Source of the DNA: Solimonas marina
Lineage (GTDB): Bacteria > Pseudomonadota > Gammaproteobacteria > Nevskiales > Nevskiaceae
Length of the DNA stretch: 64,000 nt
Assembly: GCF_012241385.1 (NCBI RefSeq)
Contig: NZ_JAAVXB010000003.1
Coordinates: 1-64,000 of the forward strand
Reading direction: 5' to 3'
The position numbers and the translations under genes are program-made. Below are positions 34,153 to 43,941 of the stretch, piece by piece (the stretch's first letter is position 1; each line of letters starts with the position of its first letter). The notes beneath the pieces were generated by a model that was not told the origin of the DNA, made no database searches, and was given only the letters and a program-made list of their open reading frames with translations.

Positions 34153-35454
34153 TCAATCCGCCAATGCCCGCCCACGGGTTTCGACGACCAGCGGCATCAG
34201 CAGCAGGCCGGCGAGCGGCACGAGGCCGATCCAGAACAGCACGCCGACGGCACCGCTGGCGACTTTCGAGGCGAACAGGCCGACCATGAACGGGCCGAGC
34301 GCGGCGATGACACGGCCGATGTTGTAGCAGAAGCCGGCACCGGTGGCGCGCAGGCGGGTCGGGAACAATTCCGGCAGGTAGTAGGTGAAGGCGCCGAACA
34401 CGCCGAACACCGACAGGCCGATCAGGAAGTAGCAGTACAGGCGCATCTGCGGTGCCAGCGGTGCGCCGAAGGTGAAGAAAATCGAGGCCATGGCCACGGC
34501 GAAGTAGATGGCGAACATCGGCTTGCGGCCGAGCAGCTTGGCGGCGGGGATGGTCAGCAGCGTGCCGATCAGGCCGCCGATGTTGAAGGTCATGGTGGCG
34601 TTGAACTTCCAGTCTTCGACCAGGCGCAGCGTGGCGCCCTTGTCGAGTCCGTGCAGCGCCGCTTCGGTCTGCGCCAGGCCGGTGGCGAACACTGGCAGGA
34701 AGGCGTTGCAGGTCCACCAGGCGATCAGTGCGATCAGCGCCATCAGAAAGCCGCTCAGCGTCAGGCGCCGATACTCCTTGGAGAACAGTTCGGACAGGCG
34801 AGGCGGGGTGCTGTTGCGCGCGGCATGCACCCAGCGTTCCGGTTCCTTGACGAACAGGCGCACGCCGAAGGCGATGACGGCCGGGATCAGGCCACAAAGG
34901 AAGACGTAACGCCACGAGACTTCCGGCTGGTCGGCGAACCAGTTGCCGGCGATCTGCAGGTTGAGGAAGGTGGCCAGCGTGGTGCCGAACACGGCGGAGG
35001 TGTAGAGCAGCGCGCCGGCTTCGACGCGGCGCTTCTCCGGCATCACTTCGGCGACCATCGAGGCGCCGGCTGCCCATTCACCGCCGATGCCCAGCGAGGC
35101 GACGATGCGGCAGGCGACGAGCACGCCGATGTTCGGCGCGAACGCGCAGGCGGCGGTGCCGAGCGCGTACATCAGCATCGTCAGCAGCATGGTCCGCGTG
35201 CGGCCGATGCGGTCGCCGATGTAACCGAACAGCACGCCGCCGACGGCCCAGCCGACCAGCAGCAGCGAGGTCAGGATGCCGGTCCAGTACAGCGTCGCCT
35301 GCTTGGCTTCCGGCGAGCCGATCTGCAGATGCAGCAGCGTCGGCACGCAGTTCGGCGCGACGAAGTTGAACAGGATGCTGTCGAACAGATCGAAGCCCCA
35401 GCCAAGCCAGGCGGCGAACAGCACCAGCCACTGGTAGCGCGTCAGTCCGAACAT
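34153..35454 (-). CDS. MFS transporter, sugar-acid/organic-acid type
   Basis: 433 residues, about 12 membrane segments. Start MFGLTRYQWLVLFAAWLGWG follows GAGGAGAAGCGG. DLFDSILFNFVAPNC in helix 1, FGYIGDRIGRTRTML (motif A) and GIGGEWAAGASMVAEVMPEK (MHS-like motif) are visible. It resembles organic-acid/proton symporters; the substrate is unknown. Only 6 bp from the integrase stop, so this is the conserved-genome flank of the integron. Confidence 0.87.
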   Translation of the reverse strand: MFGLTRYQWLVLFAAWLGWGFDLFDSILFNFVAPNCVPTLLHLQIGSPEAKQATLYWTGILTSLLLVGWAVGGVLFGYIGDRIGRTRTMLLTMLMYALGTAACAFAPNIGVLVACRIVASLGIGGEWAAGASMVAEVMPEKRRVEAGALLYTSAVFGTTLATFLNLQIAGNWFADQPEVSWRYVFLCGLIPAVIAFGVRLFVKEPERWVHAARNSTPPRLSELFSKEYRRLTLSGFLMALIALIAWWTCNAFLPVFATGLAQTEAALHGLDKGATLRLVEDWKFNATMTFNIGGLIGTLLTIPAAKLLGRKPMFAIYFAVAMASIFFTFGAPLAPQMRLYCYFLIGLSVFGVFGAFTYYLPELFPTRLRATGAGFCYNIGRVIAALGPFMVGLFASKVASGAVGVLFWIGLVPLAGLLLMPLVVETRGRALAD

Positions 35455-35537
35455 CCGCTTCTCCTCGTTCTTGTTGTGGCCCGATTCTCTGTCAGGACGC
35501 GCAGAGAAAACAGGCGGTGCCGGTCGACGGTGACGCT

Positions 35538-36845
35538 TCAGTCGCCTCGCGTCGTTGCCAGATCGTCGTCGCGCGTCTCGCGCGACAGCCACAGCGCCGC
35601 CAGCGTCACCAGTGCGGCGATCGCCAGGTAGTAGCCGACCGCCTGCAGGCCGTAGGTCTTGGCCAGATAGGTCGCGATGTACGGCGCCAGCGAGGCACCG
35701 ACGATGCCGGCCAGATTGAAGGTCAGCGATGCGCCGGTGTAGCGCACGGCGGTCGGGAACAGTTCGGAGAGAATGGTGCCGAGCGGCCCGTAGGTCAGGC
35801 CCATCAGCGCCAGGCCGATCGCCAGCGTCACCATCACGCCGGGCAGCCCGGCCTGGAACATCGGCGCCATGACGAAGCCGAACACGGCGATGGCGCCGCT
35901 GACCCACATCAGCGTGCGGCGTCGGCCGTGGCGGTCGGCGAGCTTGGCCGACCACGGAATGGTGGCGGCGAAGAACAGGATGCCGAACAACTGGATCATC
36001 AGGAACTGCTGGCGCGGATAGCCGAGCGCCGTGGTGCCCCACGACAGCGCGAACACCGTCATCAGGTAGAACAGCACGAAGGTGGCGACCGCGATCAGCG
36101 TGCCGAGCACCAGCGCTTTGGTGTGCAGCTTGAAGACGTTGAACATCGGCACGCTGACGCGCTCGTGATGTTCCAGCGCGCGGCGGAACACCGGCGTTTC
36201 GGAAATCTTCAGACGCACGTACAGGCCCATCAGCACCAGTACCGCGCTGACCAGGAACGGAATGCGCCAGCCGAATGCGAAGAACTGCGCGTCCGTCAGC
36301 GTTTCCGACAGGGCCAGGAAGATGCCGCCGGAGCAGATGAAGCCCAGCGGCGCGCCGAGCTGCGGGAACATGCCGTACCAGGCGCGCTTGCCCGGCGGTG
36401 CGTTCTCGGTGGCCAGCAGTACCGCGCCACCCCATTCGCCGCCCAGGCCCAGGCCCTGGCCGAAGCGGCACAGCGCCAGCAGCAGGGGCGCCATCGTGCC
36501 GATCTGCGCGTAGGTCGGCAGCATGCCGATGGCGACGGTCGAGATGCCCATGGTCAGCAGTGCCGCGACCAGCGTCGCCTTACGGCCGATGCGGTCGCCG
36601 AAGTGGCCGAACAGTGCCGAGCCGATCGGCCGCGCGAAGAAGGCGATGGCGAAGGTCGCCAGCGACGACAGGATCGCCGAGGCCGGATCGCCGCTGGGGA
36701 AGAACAGCTTGGGGAACACCAACACCGCGGCGGTGGCGTAGATGTAGAAGTCGAAGAATTCGATCGTGGTGCCGATCAGGCTGGCGAACAACACACGGCC
36801 GGGGGAATTGATCGCAGCGGGGGCTGCGACGCCTGTCTGGTTCAC
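35538..36845 (-). CDS. MFS transporter, metabolite:H+ symporter (MHS/ProP-ShiA-like)
   Basis: 435 residues, about 12 segments. SLIGTTIEFFDFYIYATAAV, GHFGDRIGRKATL and GLGLGGEWGGAVLLATENAP are hallmark MHS motifs. Proton-driven uptake of a small zwitterion or carboxylate is likely. It lies 83 bp upstream of the second MFS gene and they may form an operon; a sequence-related pair rather than a recent duplication. Confidence 0.9.
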   Translation of the reverse strand: MNQTGVAAPAAINSPGRVLFASLIGTTIEFFDFYIYATAAVLVFPKLFFPSGDPASAILSSLATFAIAFFARPIGSALFGHFGDRIGRKATLVAALLTMGISTVAIGMLPTYAQIGTMAPLLLALCRFGQGLGLGGEWGGAVLLATENAPPGKRAWYGMFPQLGAPLGFICSGGIFLALSETLTDAQFFAFGWRIPFLVSAVLVLMGLYVRLKISETPVFRRALEHHERVSVPMFNVFKLHTKALVLGTLIAVATFVLFYLMTVFALSWGTTALGYPRQQFLMIQLFGILFFAATIPWSAKLADRHGRRRTLMWVSGAIAVFGFVMAPMFQAGLPGVMVTLAIGLALMGLTYGPLGTILSELFPTAVRYTGASLTFNLAGIVGASLAPYIATYLAKTYGLQAVGYYLAIAALVTLAALWLSRETRDDDLATTRGD

Positions 36846-36980
36846 TGCTAACGCTCCCTGGGAAACCGTCGCCGATTGCTCGTTTCTTGTTCAGGCGACT
36901 GTCAAGCGGAGGCATTGTGCGTCAGGCTGCCGACCGGCGCCAGAACGATATGCCGGGTGCGGCTGCGGGCGTCTGTCGAA

Positions 36981-37232
36981 GGGCATGCTGTCGTTGCGAG
37001 CGCGCGTGTCTCGATACGGCCCTGCGGGCCTACTCGACATGAACGGGCCTTGCTGCGCCGGTGCGTGTCCACCAAGGCTGCGGGCCGGACGAGCCGCGAT
37101 CGGTAGCGCCCCAGCCGCGGCTTCGCGGCATGCGCCGCGCATGCCGTGGCGAACGCCGGTTGCTGTCGGCTCCCCCCGGACCGTTCATGCCGAGTGCCGC
37201 GCACGGCGCGGCGTATCGAGGCGCGCCGCAGA
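36981..37232. repeat. REP/BIME module, copy 1
   Basis: Starts GGGCATGCTG and carries CGTGTCTCGATACGGCCCTG ... CTCGACATGAACGG, then in reverse orientation CCGTTCATGCCGAGTGCCGC ... GTATCGAGGCGCG. The two are inverted copies of one REP unit with stems such as GGCCCTGCGGGCC. A second module follows 316 bp on. Apparent reading frames in all directions here are products of the repeat. Confidence 0.85.
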
Positions 37233-37296
37233 CCGGGATCGGTGACTGGCCGGGTCGCTGACGGTGGCCCGATAGGCGATGGCCTTCCGGCGCTGA

Positions 37297-37538
37297 GGGC
37301 ATGCTGCCGTTACGTGCGCGCGTGTCTCGATACGGCCCTGGGGGCCTACTCGACATGAACGGGCCGGGGGCTTGTCGTCTCGGCCCGCAGGCCGGGTGAG
37401 CCGCGATCGGTGGGGGTGAAGCTGCGGCTTCGCGGCTCGCGCCGCGTATGCCATGGCGAACGCCGGGTGCTGTCGGCTCTCCCGGACCGTTCATGCCGAG
37501 TGCCGCGCACGGCGCGGTGTATCGAGGCACGCCGCAGG
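37297..37538. repeat. REP/BIME module, copy 2
   Basis: Repeats copy 1 in the same order and direction: GGGCATGCTG start, forward REP, GAGCCGCGATCGGT, GCTGCGGCTTCGCGGC hairpin, ATGGCGAACGCCGG, reverse REP. The same REP unit occurs once more at 205-249. The whole span 36846-37634 between the MFS and lipoprotein genes contains no credible gene. Confidence 0.85.
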
Positions 37539-37634
37539 CTCAGCCGTGCCCGTCACTCACCTTGGAAGCATGTGGCAGGTTGCGTCAACGCTGCTAGACT
37601 CGATCGCCTCGAATGGCTTGAGGGAGGGCATGCC

Positions 37635-37874
37635 ATGCTTCGATTGGTGGTCTGCGCCGCAGCAGTGACGGTGGCATTGGTGGCGTGTCATCCGAAGGAA
37701 AGTCCGGAACACGTCGACGACCACAAGGGGCGTGCGGAGACGCAAGGGATCCGCAACACCGAGGCGGTGGGCTATGCCGGCGACGCGATCGCCGACAAGG
37801 TCGACGCCGCGCTCGACGCCAACGATCAGGCCAAGCAGAAGCTCGACGACGCGATCGACGCGCAGTCGCAATAA
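37635..37874 (+). CDS. Small putative lipoprotein
   Basis: 79 residues after GGGAGGG. A hydrophobic signal with lipobox ALVAC (C18) is followed by a charged helical domain (GDAIADKVDAALDANDQAKQ, KLDDAIDAQ), a heptad-like alpha-helix as in small Lpp/entericidin-type lipoproteins. Function unknown. Isolated between the REP region and the convergent thrB. Confidence 0.7.
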   Translation: MLRLVVCAAAVTVALVACHPKESPEHVDDHKGRAETQGIRNTEAVGYAGDAIADKVDAALDANDQAKQKLDDAIDAQSQ

Positions 37875-37903
37875 CGCGCGGTCCGGTAGGTACCGCCGGG
37901 CGT

Positions 37904-38845
37904 TCAGAGTGCCGGGGGCATCTGCTCGCGGTGATGGACGAGGATGCGCTTGTACTGGTCCGGGTCCTTGACGTGCACCACGTCGCCTTCGCGCGGGAAC
38001 ATCCAGTCGTACAGACGTGACAGCCAGAAACGCAGCGCCGCGGCGCGCAGCACCAGCGGCCAGGCGGCGCGCTCAGCCTCGGTGAACTCGCGGCGCGAGC
38101 GATAGGCGCCGACCAGCGCATCCCAGCGCGCCGGATTGAGCGTGCCATCCGGCTCGAAGCACCAGTCGTTGACGGTGACGGCCAAGTCGTAGATCAGCGC
38201 GTCGTTGCAGGCGTAGTAGAAGTCGATGACGCCGGTCAGCCGGTCGTCGACGAACAAGACATTGTCGCGGAACAGGTCGGCGTGAATCACGCCCTGCGGC
38301 AGCGCATCGAGCTCGATCGACATCTGCTGCGCCAGTTCGTCCTCGATCAGGCGGCGGATGCTCGCCTCGCGCGTCTTGCGCGCCAGCAGCCGGCCGGTCT
38401 GTTCGCGCCACAGGGCGCCACGCGAGTTGTCGCAATGGCCGGCATACGACTGCGCGGCGACGTGCAGCTCCCCCAGCGCGCGGCCGACCTGACTGCACTG
38501 CTCCAGATTCGGGAACAGCACGCTCTGGCCGACCAGGCGGCGCACCAGCGCTGCGGGCTTGGCCTGCAGCGTCACCAGATTGCGGCCGTCGTGCGTGCGC
38601 GCCGGCATCGCGCTGACGAAGCCGCGCGACGCGAGGTGATCCATCAAGCCGAGAAAGAACGGCAGATCGGCGTAGTTCAGACGCTCGAACAGCGTCAGCA
38701 CCCAACGGCCGTCTTCGGTATCGACGAAGTAGTTGGTGTTCTCGACGCCCTCGCCGATGCCCTGGAACCCGATGAGCGCCCCGACCGGGTACTGCTTCAG
38801 GAAGCGGCGGAGCTGCGTGTGGCTGACTTTTGTAAAGACCGACAT
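37904..38845 (-). CDS. thrB: Homoserine kinase (APH/choline kinase fold)
   Basis: 313 residues, normal for the type II ThrB. Start MSVFTKVSHTQLRRFLKQYP, then GIGEGVENTNYFV, catalytic GVIHADLFRDNVLF (Brenner motif) and TGVIDFYYACNDALIYDLA (metal Asp). Phosphorylates homoserine in threonine synthesis. Not next to other thr genes. Confidence 0.93.
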   Translation of the reverse strand: MSVFTKVSHTQLRRFLKQYPVGALIGFQGIGEGVENTNYFVDTEDGRWVLTLFERLNYADLPFFLGLMDHLASRGFVSAMPARTHDGRNLVTLQAKPAALVRRLVGQSVLFPNLEQCSQVGRALGELHVAAQSYAGHCDNSRGALWREQTGRLLARKTREASIRRLIEDELAQQMSIELDALPQGVIHADLFRDNVLFVDDRLTGVIDFYYACNDALIYDLAVTVNDWCFEPDGTLNPARWDALVGAYRSRREFTEAERAAWPLVLRAAALRFWLSRLYDWMFPREGDVVHVKDPDQYKRILVHHREQMPPAL

Positions 38846-39001
38846 GTGACGAGCGTGTGAACAGTGGGCAACGCCGACCGATTAGACCAGAGCGCGGCGC
38901 GGCCGGCTACGGCGGACTTACATCTCATTACAGTCCGCGCGGCCCGTGTGACGGGGAAACCCTTACGGTGGCTTACAGATTTTCCGCGTTCGAGTGCCGG
39001 T

Positions 39002-39247
39002 ATGTCCGTTCTGCCCACCCTGGCCCTGCGTCCCATGCCTCTGGCGGTGCGGGACGAGATTGCCGCCTGGTATCCGTCGTCGGAGCGCGCGCTCGTCGAG
39101 CGCCGCCTGGGCGATCTGGTGATCGCGGCGCCGGAACCGCGGCGCAGTGAGCTGTGTATTGCCATCGTGCAGCGCACGGCGGGTTCGCTGCGCTTGCTGG
39201 AGTCGGCGATCGTCGCCGTGCTGGAGCGGCGAACCGACGTGATCTGA
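39002..39247 (+). CDS. Small protein of unknown function
   Basis: 81 residues from ATG 39002. RDEIAAWYPSSERALVERRLG and LRLLESAIVAVLERR suggest a soluble helical protein. It is convergent with trkH (7-bp gap). Upstream in-frame residues back to 38864 are not protein-like. No family recognised, and it may not be a real gene. Confidence 0.45.
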   Translation: MSVLPTLALRPMPLAVRDEIAAWYPSSERALVERRLGDLVIAAPEPRRSELCIAIVQRTAGSLRLLESAIVAVLERRTDVI

Positions 39248-39254
39248 TCGCGCT

Positions 39255-40754
39255 TTAGCGGCGCCAGAATGCCGGCGTGAAGATCACCAGCAGGGTGAAC
39301 ACTTCGAGTCGGCCGATCAGCATGCCGAAGATCAGTACCCACTTGCCGAAGGTCGAGATCGACGCGACGTTGGCGGCGACGTCGTTGAGGCCCGGGCCGG
39401 TGTTGTTGATCGCGCCGGCAACCGCGGACAGCGCCGTCAGCGGGTCCAGGCCGGTGCCGATCATGATGCAGGTCAGCAGGATGGTGGCGCCGATGTAGAT
39501 CGAGAAGAAGCCGCCGATCGCATAGACCACGGTGTCGGACACCAGCTTGTTCTCGACCTTGATCGGCACCTCGGCGTTGGGGTGAATCAAATGGCGGATT
39601 TCACGGCCGGCCTGCTTGAGGAACAGCACCAGACGGATGACCTTGACGCCGCCGCCGGTACCGCCGGCGCAACTGCCGACGAAGGTGATCAGCACCAGCA
39701 GCAGTGGCGTGTACAAGGGCCAGCCGCTGGGATTGTCGATGGCGAAGCCGGTACTGGTGCCATAGGCGACCACCGCGAACAGGCCCTCGCGGATCGAGGT
39801 GCCGAGATCGGCGTAGCTGCCGCGCAGGTAAAGCGTGGCGCAGACCACGCCGGCGATCAGCAGATAGATCGCGATGTACGCGCGAAATTCCGTGTTGTGC
39901 CAGTACAGGCTCAGTGAGCGGTTGTTCCAGGCCAGATAGTGCAGCGTGAAGTTCGACGCGCCGATCAGCATGAAGATCATCGCCGCGGCTTCGATGCCGA
40001 CGCTGTGGTAATAGCCGATGCTGGCATCGTGCGTGGAGAAGCCGCCGGTCGACAGCGTCGACATCGCGTGGCAGATCGCGTCGAACGGCGTCATGCCGAG
40101 CACTGCGTAGACGAGGGTGCAGGCCAGCGTCAGCAGCACGTAGATCGCCCACATCGCACGGGCGCTGTGCATGATGCGCGGCGTCAGCTTGTTGTCCTTC
40201 ATCGGACCGGGCGTTTCGGCCTTGTACAGCTGCATGCCACCGACGCCGAGCATCGGCAGCACAGCGACGGCGAGCACGATGATGCCCATGCCGCCGAGCC
40301 AGTGCAGCTGCGCGCGGTAATAGAGGATGGCACGCGGCATCTCGTCGAGGCCGGAGGCGATGGTGGTCGCGCCGGTGGTCGTCAGGCCGGAAACCGATTC
40401 GAACAGCGCTTCGGTGTAGGTATGCCAGCCGACATGCGTCGCCAGCAGCGGCACCGCACCGAAGGCCGACAGCACCGCCCAGAACAGCACCACGACCAGA
40501 AAACCGTCGCGAACCTTGAGATCGCTGCGATGGTGGCGGACCGGCCACCACGTTACCGCTCCGACCGCCAGCGACAGCCCCATGCCTTCGAGAAACGCGT
40601 AGGCCGTGTCGCCGCCGTACCAGAGGTCGACGAAGATCGGCGGCAGCATGGTGGTCGAGAAGCTCATCAGCAGCAGGCCGATGACGCGTTGCACGGCCGC
40701 AAAGCGCCGGCGCTGCGGAGACATGGTGTGATGACTGGTCAGCGCGAGACGCAT
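39255..40754 (-). CDS. trkH: Trk system potassium uptake protein TrkH
   Basis: 499 residues. The four pore loops are visible: SGLTTTGATTI, STLSTGGFSTHD, AYGTSTGFAID and AINNTGPGLND. Inner-membrane K+ channel-like subunit that works with TrkA. First ATG 40754 lies 12 bp after the trkA stop; an internal ATG at 40724 would give 489 residues, closer to E. coli TrkH. Operon trkA-trkH. Confidence 0.95.
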   Translation of the reverse strand: MRLALTSHHTMSPQRRRFAAVQRVIGLLLMSFSTTMLPPIFVDLWYGGDTAYAFLEGMGLSLAVGAVTWWPVRHHRSDLKVRDGFLVVVLFWAVLSAFGAVPLLATHVGWHTYTEALFESVSGLTTTGATTIASGLDEMPRAILYYRAQLHWLGGMGIIVLAVAVLPMLGVGGMQLYKAETPGPMKDNKLTPRIMHSARAMWAIYVLLTLACTLVYAVLGMTPFDAICHAMSTLSTGGFSTHDASIGYYHSVGIEAAAMIFMLIGASNFTLHYLAWNNRSLSLYWHNTEFRAYIAIYLLIAGVVCATLYLRGSYADLGTSIREGLFAVVAYGTSTGFAIDNPSGWPLYTPLLLVLITFVGSCAGGTGGGVKVIRLVLFLKQAGREIRHLIHPNAEVPIKVENKLVSDTVVYAIGGFFSIYIGATILLTCIMIGTGLDPLTALSAVAGAINNTGPGLNDVAANVASISTFGKWVLIFGMLIGRLEVFTLLVIFTPAFWRR

Positions 40755-40766
40755 GCGATGGAAACG

Positions 40767-42143
40767 CTAGAGCAGCGAGAAGCCGACCTGGAACAGCTTT
40801 TCCACGTCATGCACGCGCTTCTTGTCGACGATGAACAGGATCACGTGGTCCTCGGCTTCGATGACCGTGTCGTGATGCGCGATGATGACTTCGTCGCCGC
40901 GAACGATGGCGCCGATCGTGCAGCCTTGCGGCAGCTTGATCTCGTCGAGACGGCGGCCGACCACCTTGGAGTTGTTGCGGTCGCCATGGGCGACGGCTTC
41001 GATGGCTTCGGCCGCGCCACGACGCAGCGAATGCACGCGCACCACATCGCCGCGGCGCACGCGCGACAGCAGCGCCGACACGGTGGATTGCTGCGGCGAG
41101 ATGGCGACATCGATGCTGCCGCCTTCAACCAGTTCGACATACGAGAGGCGGTTGATCAGACACAGCGCCTTGCGCGCACCGAGGCGCTTGGCGAGCATCG
41201 CCGAGAGGATGTTGGCCTCGTCGTCGTTGGTGACCGAGCAGAACACATCGATGTCCTCGATGTTTTCCTCGCGCAGCAAGGCTTCATTGGCGCCGTCGCC
41301 GGACAGCACGACGGTGTTGCGCAAATGCTCGGAGAGAAAACGTGCGCGATCCCGCGAGCGTTCGATGATCTTGACCTGCACGCGGCTGTCTTCGAGCGCG
41401 CGGGCCAGGCGAAAGCCGATGTTACCGCCGCCGGCCAGCATCACCCGGCGCACCGGCCGGTCGAGGCGGCGCAGCTCGGCGATGATCTTCGGCGCATTCT
41501 GCGCGGCAGAGACGAAGAACACTTCGTCTTCGGCTTCGATCGTTGTGTCGCCCTCGGGAATGATCGGCCGGCCGCGGCGGTAGATCGCGGCGACGCGGGC
41601 GTCGACGCCCGGCAGATGTTCCGGCAATTCCTTGAGCTGGCGCGACACCAGTGGCCCGCCGTAGTACGCGCGCACGCCGACCAGCTGTACCTTGTCGTCG
41701 GCGAACTCGACCACCTGCAGCGCGCCCGGATATTCGATCAGGCGCTTGATCTGATTGGTGACCAGCTGCTCCGGCGAGATGTGCATATCGACCGGAATCG
41801 AATCGGCGCCGAACAGCTTCTCTTCCTTGAGATAGTCAGTGGCGCGAATGCGCGCGATCTTGGTCGGCGTCTTGAACAGCGTGTCGGCGATCTTGCACGC
41901 CAACATATTGGTCTCGTCGCTGTCGGTGACGGCGATGATCATGTCGGCGTCGTCGGCGCCGGCTTCGCGCAAGACCTTGGGGTAGGACGCGTGCCCCCGG
42001 ACCGTACGCAGGTCGAGGCGCTCCTGCAGGTCTTCGAGCGCAGCCGCGTCGGTGTCGACGACGGTCACGTCATTGCGTTCACTGGTGAGGTTTTCGGCGA
42101 GCGTCGAGCCCACCTGGCCGGCACCGAGAATGACGATTTTCAT
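40767..42143 (-). CDS. trkA: Trk potassium transporter peripheral subunit TrkA
   Basis: 458 residues. Duplicated RCK units: Rossmann motifs [15 protein letters not shown] (start) and [16 protein letters not shown] (about residue 235), each followed by a TrkA_C part. Binds NAD(H)/ATP and gates TrkH. First gene of the trkAH operon. Confidence 0.96.
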   Translation of the reverse strand: MKIVILGAGQVGSTLAENLTSERNDVTVVDTDAAALEDLQERLDLRTVRGHASYPKVLREAGADDADMIIAVTDSDETNMLACKIADTLFKTPTKIARIRATDYLKEEKLFGADSIPVDMHISPEQLVTNQIKRLIEYPGALQVVEFADDKVQLVGVRAYYGGPLVSRQLKELPEHLPGVDARVAAIYRRGRPIIPEGDTTIEAEDEVFFVSAAQNAPKIIAELRRLDRPVRRVMLAGGGNIGFRLARALEDSRVQVKIIERSRDRARFLSEHLRNTVVLSGDGANEALLREENIEDIDVFCSVTNDDEANILSAMLAKRLGARKALCLINRLSYVELVEGGSIDVAISPQQSTVSALLSRVRRGDVVRVHSLRRGAAEAIEAVAHGDRNNSKVVGRRLDEIKLPQGCTIGAIVRGDEVIIAHHDTVIEAEDHVILFIVDKKRVHDVEKLFQVGFSLL

Positions 42144-42309
42144 GGGCCGCGCACCTTACGCCTCTTGAATGCTGCACCGCAAGATGTTCGGCCACGGGGC
42201 CGTGGCATGCAATCCGCCTGCAGGGGTTAATGCTCAGGGCCTTGTAGGAACTTCGCCAATGCTTCGGCAATGGTGCTTTTTTACTATTCGCCGGGCAGGT
42301 CCACCCGCC

Positions 42310-42478
42310 TATAGTCATCCCACGCCGATGACGGGACACTTTCTGGTCACGCCGTCGGGGGCGCAGTTCCTTGTTGTTGTGGAAGTTTTTGCGGGCGGTC
42401 GTCGCTTCGGGGGAGGCGGCGGCCGCGCCGCTCTTCCAGATTGTGATTCGACCTCGCTTCGGCGGGGTCTTTTTCTTT
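42310..42478 (+). ncRNA. Candidate small RNA between trkA and rsmB
   Basis: TATAGT (42310-42315) with a weak TTCGCC 17 bp upstream could start a transcript near 42322. A perfect intrinsic terminator ends it at 42478. No plus-strand gene lies upstream (trkA is divergent) or downstream until 46.2 kb, and no plausible reading frame fits, so the terminator needs another purpose. The body has GC-rich dyads (GGTCGTCGCTTCGGGGGAGG, GGCGGCCGCGCCGC). No known RNA family recognised. Confidence 0.45.
42450..42478 (+). terminator. Rho-independent terminator on the plus strand
   Basis: GACCTCGC-TTCG-GCGGGGTC (one G-U pair) followed by TTTTTCTTT. The U-tract exists only for plus-strand transcripts, so it does not serve rsmB. 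Confidence 0.88.
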
Positions 42479-42510
42479 GTGGCGCCCGTTGCGGGCCGCC
42501 TTTGCGCCGC

Positions 42511-43824
42511 TCAGCCGGCCTTTTCCAACAGCGCGTAATAGAAGCCGTCGTGCAGATTGCCGGGTGCGAGGCGCCGGCCGTGCGCGGTCGCTTCGCCCCA
42601 TTCGGCATCGATGGCGATGGGGCTTGCATCGGCGGTCTCCGCGACGAAGCGCTCGATGACGTCGTCGCCTTCGGCGCGCAGGATCGAGCAGGTGGCGTAG
42701 AGCAGGCGGCCGCCGGGGCGCAGCATCGTCCAGCAGCCGTCGAGCAGGCGGCGCTGCTGCGCCTGCAAGGCGTCGATGTCGGTGTCGCGGCGCAGCCACT
42801 TGATGTCCGGGTGACGGCGGATCACGCCCGTGCCCGAGCACGGCGCGTCGAGCAGGATGCGGTCGAAGGCCTGGCCGTCCCACCAGCGCGCGGGTTCGCC
42901 GGCATCCCCGGCGATGATCGTTGCCGAGAGCTTCAGGCGACGCAGATTTTCGTCGATGCGGATCAGGCGCTGCGCATCGCGGTCGACCGCGGTCAGCGTC
43001 ACGTCGTGGCCTTCCAGCAAGTGCGCCGTCTTGCCGCCCGGGGCCGCGCAGGCGTCGAGCACGCGCTGACCGGCTGTGGCGCCGAGCAGCTCGGCGGCCA
43101 ACTGGGCCGAAGCATCCTGTACGGAAACCTGGCCGCCGTTGAAGCCGGGAATCTTTTCGACCGGTCGCGGTGCGGCCAGCGTCACCGCGTCGGCGACGTG
43201 CGGCACCGGCGTCGCGTCGATCTGCATTTCCGTCAGGCGCTGCAGATAGGCATCACGGCTCAGGCGTCGGCGGTTGACGCGCAGCGTCAGCGGCCCTTGT
43301 ACGTTGTTGGCGGCCAGCACCGCTTCCCACTGCGTCGGCCAGTCGGCGCGCACGCGCTCGACCAGCCAGGCCGGGTGCGAGTAACGCACGGTTGCCGCGT
43401 CGCTGAGGCCGGCTTCCAGGGCTTCCTGCTCGCGCACGTAGCGACGCAGCACGGCATTGAGAAAGCCCTGCGATTTCGGCCGCTTCAGCAGCTCGGCGGC
43501 GTCGACGGTTTCGTTGATCGCGGCGTGCGGCGGTGTGCCGAGTTCGCGCAGCTGATAGAGGCCGACCAGCAGCAGCGAATGCAGGTCGTCGTCGACCACC
43601 ATCGGTCGGTCGCTGAGCGCGGCGGCAATGGCCTGCAGCAGCGAGAAATCGCGTAGCACGCCGTAGGCGAGCAAGCGCATCATTGCGGCGTCGGCCGGCA
43701 CGCGGAAGCGCTCGGCCGGCGGCAGGGCGTCGTCGAGGCTGGCGCCGCGCAACACGCGGCTCACCGCGCGGGCCGCAGTGGCGCGGACATTGGCGTGGTA
43801 GCGGGACGGGGACGCGGGTTTCAT
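42511..43824 (-). CDS. rsmB: 16S rRNA m5C967 methyltransferase RsmB (Sun/Fmu)
   Basis: 437 residues. N-terminal NusB-like RNA-binding domain (RATAARAVSRVL ... GTPPHAAINETVDAAEL) and C-terminal Rossmann methyltransferase with SAM motif LDACAAPGGKTAHLLE and catalytic LLDAPCSGTGVIRRHPD plus ATCS. Start MKPASPSRYHANVRATAAR chosen; 31 upstream in-frame residues are not conserved-looking. In many gammaproteobacteria it sits with fmt-def as here. Confidence 0.95.
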   Translation of the reverse strand: MKPASPSRYHANVRATAARAVSRVLRGASLDDALPPAERFRVPADAAMMRLLAYGVLRDFSLLQAIAAALSDRPMVVDDDLHSLLLVGLYQLRELGTPPHAAINETVDAAELLKRPKSQGFLNAVLRRYVREQEALEAGLSDAATVRYSHPAWLVERVRADWPTQWEAVLAANNVQGPLTLRVNRRRLSRDAYLQRLTEMQIDATPVPHVADAVTLAAPRPVEKIPGFNGGQVSVQDASAQLAAELLGATAGQRVLDACAAPGGKTAHLLEGHDVTLTAVDRDAQRLIRIDENLRRLKLSATIIAGDAGEPARWWDGQAFDRILLDAPCSGTGVIRRHPDIKWLRRDTDIDALQAQQRRLLDGCWTMLRPGGRLLYATCSILRAEGDDVIERFVAETADASPIAIDAEWGEATAHGRRLAPGNLHDGFYYALLEKAG

Positions 43825-43941
43825 CGCGAGGGCCGGCATACGAAGGGCGCACATCATAGGCCTTGCCGGCGCGATGGCAATCGCGACCGCAAACCGGGAT
43901 GCCGGTGCCGGCCGCAAATGTTGCGCGCGGCCGCGCGCCGG

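Noticed and set aside
34153-36471. A single 772-codon frame covering two transporters
   Set aside because: Only its last 433 codons are the MFS protein; the first part is the wrong frame of the other MFS gene.
36981-37538. CRISPR-like spacing of repeats
   Set aside because: Only two copies with long, related inner sequence and inverted internal units; this is a REP/BIME duplication.
36891-37610. Several open frames of 66-166 codons on both strands
   Set aside because: They lie over the duplicated REP modules, repeat each other and are Arg/Pro/Ala-rich; no ribosome sites or domains.
42450-42478. Terminator of rsmB
   Set aside because: The U-tract is on the plus strand only, while rsmB is on the minus strand.
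42169-43656. A long plus-strand open frame opposite rsmB
   Set aside because: It is the high-GC antisense shadow of rsmB; its translation is Arg/Gln/Val-rich without domains.
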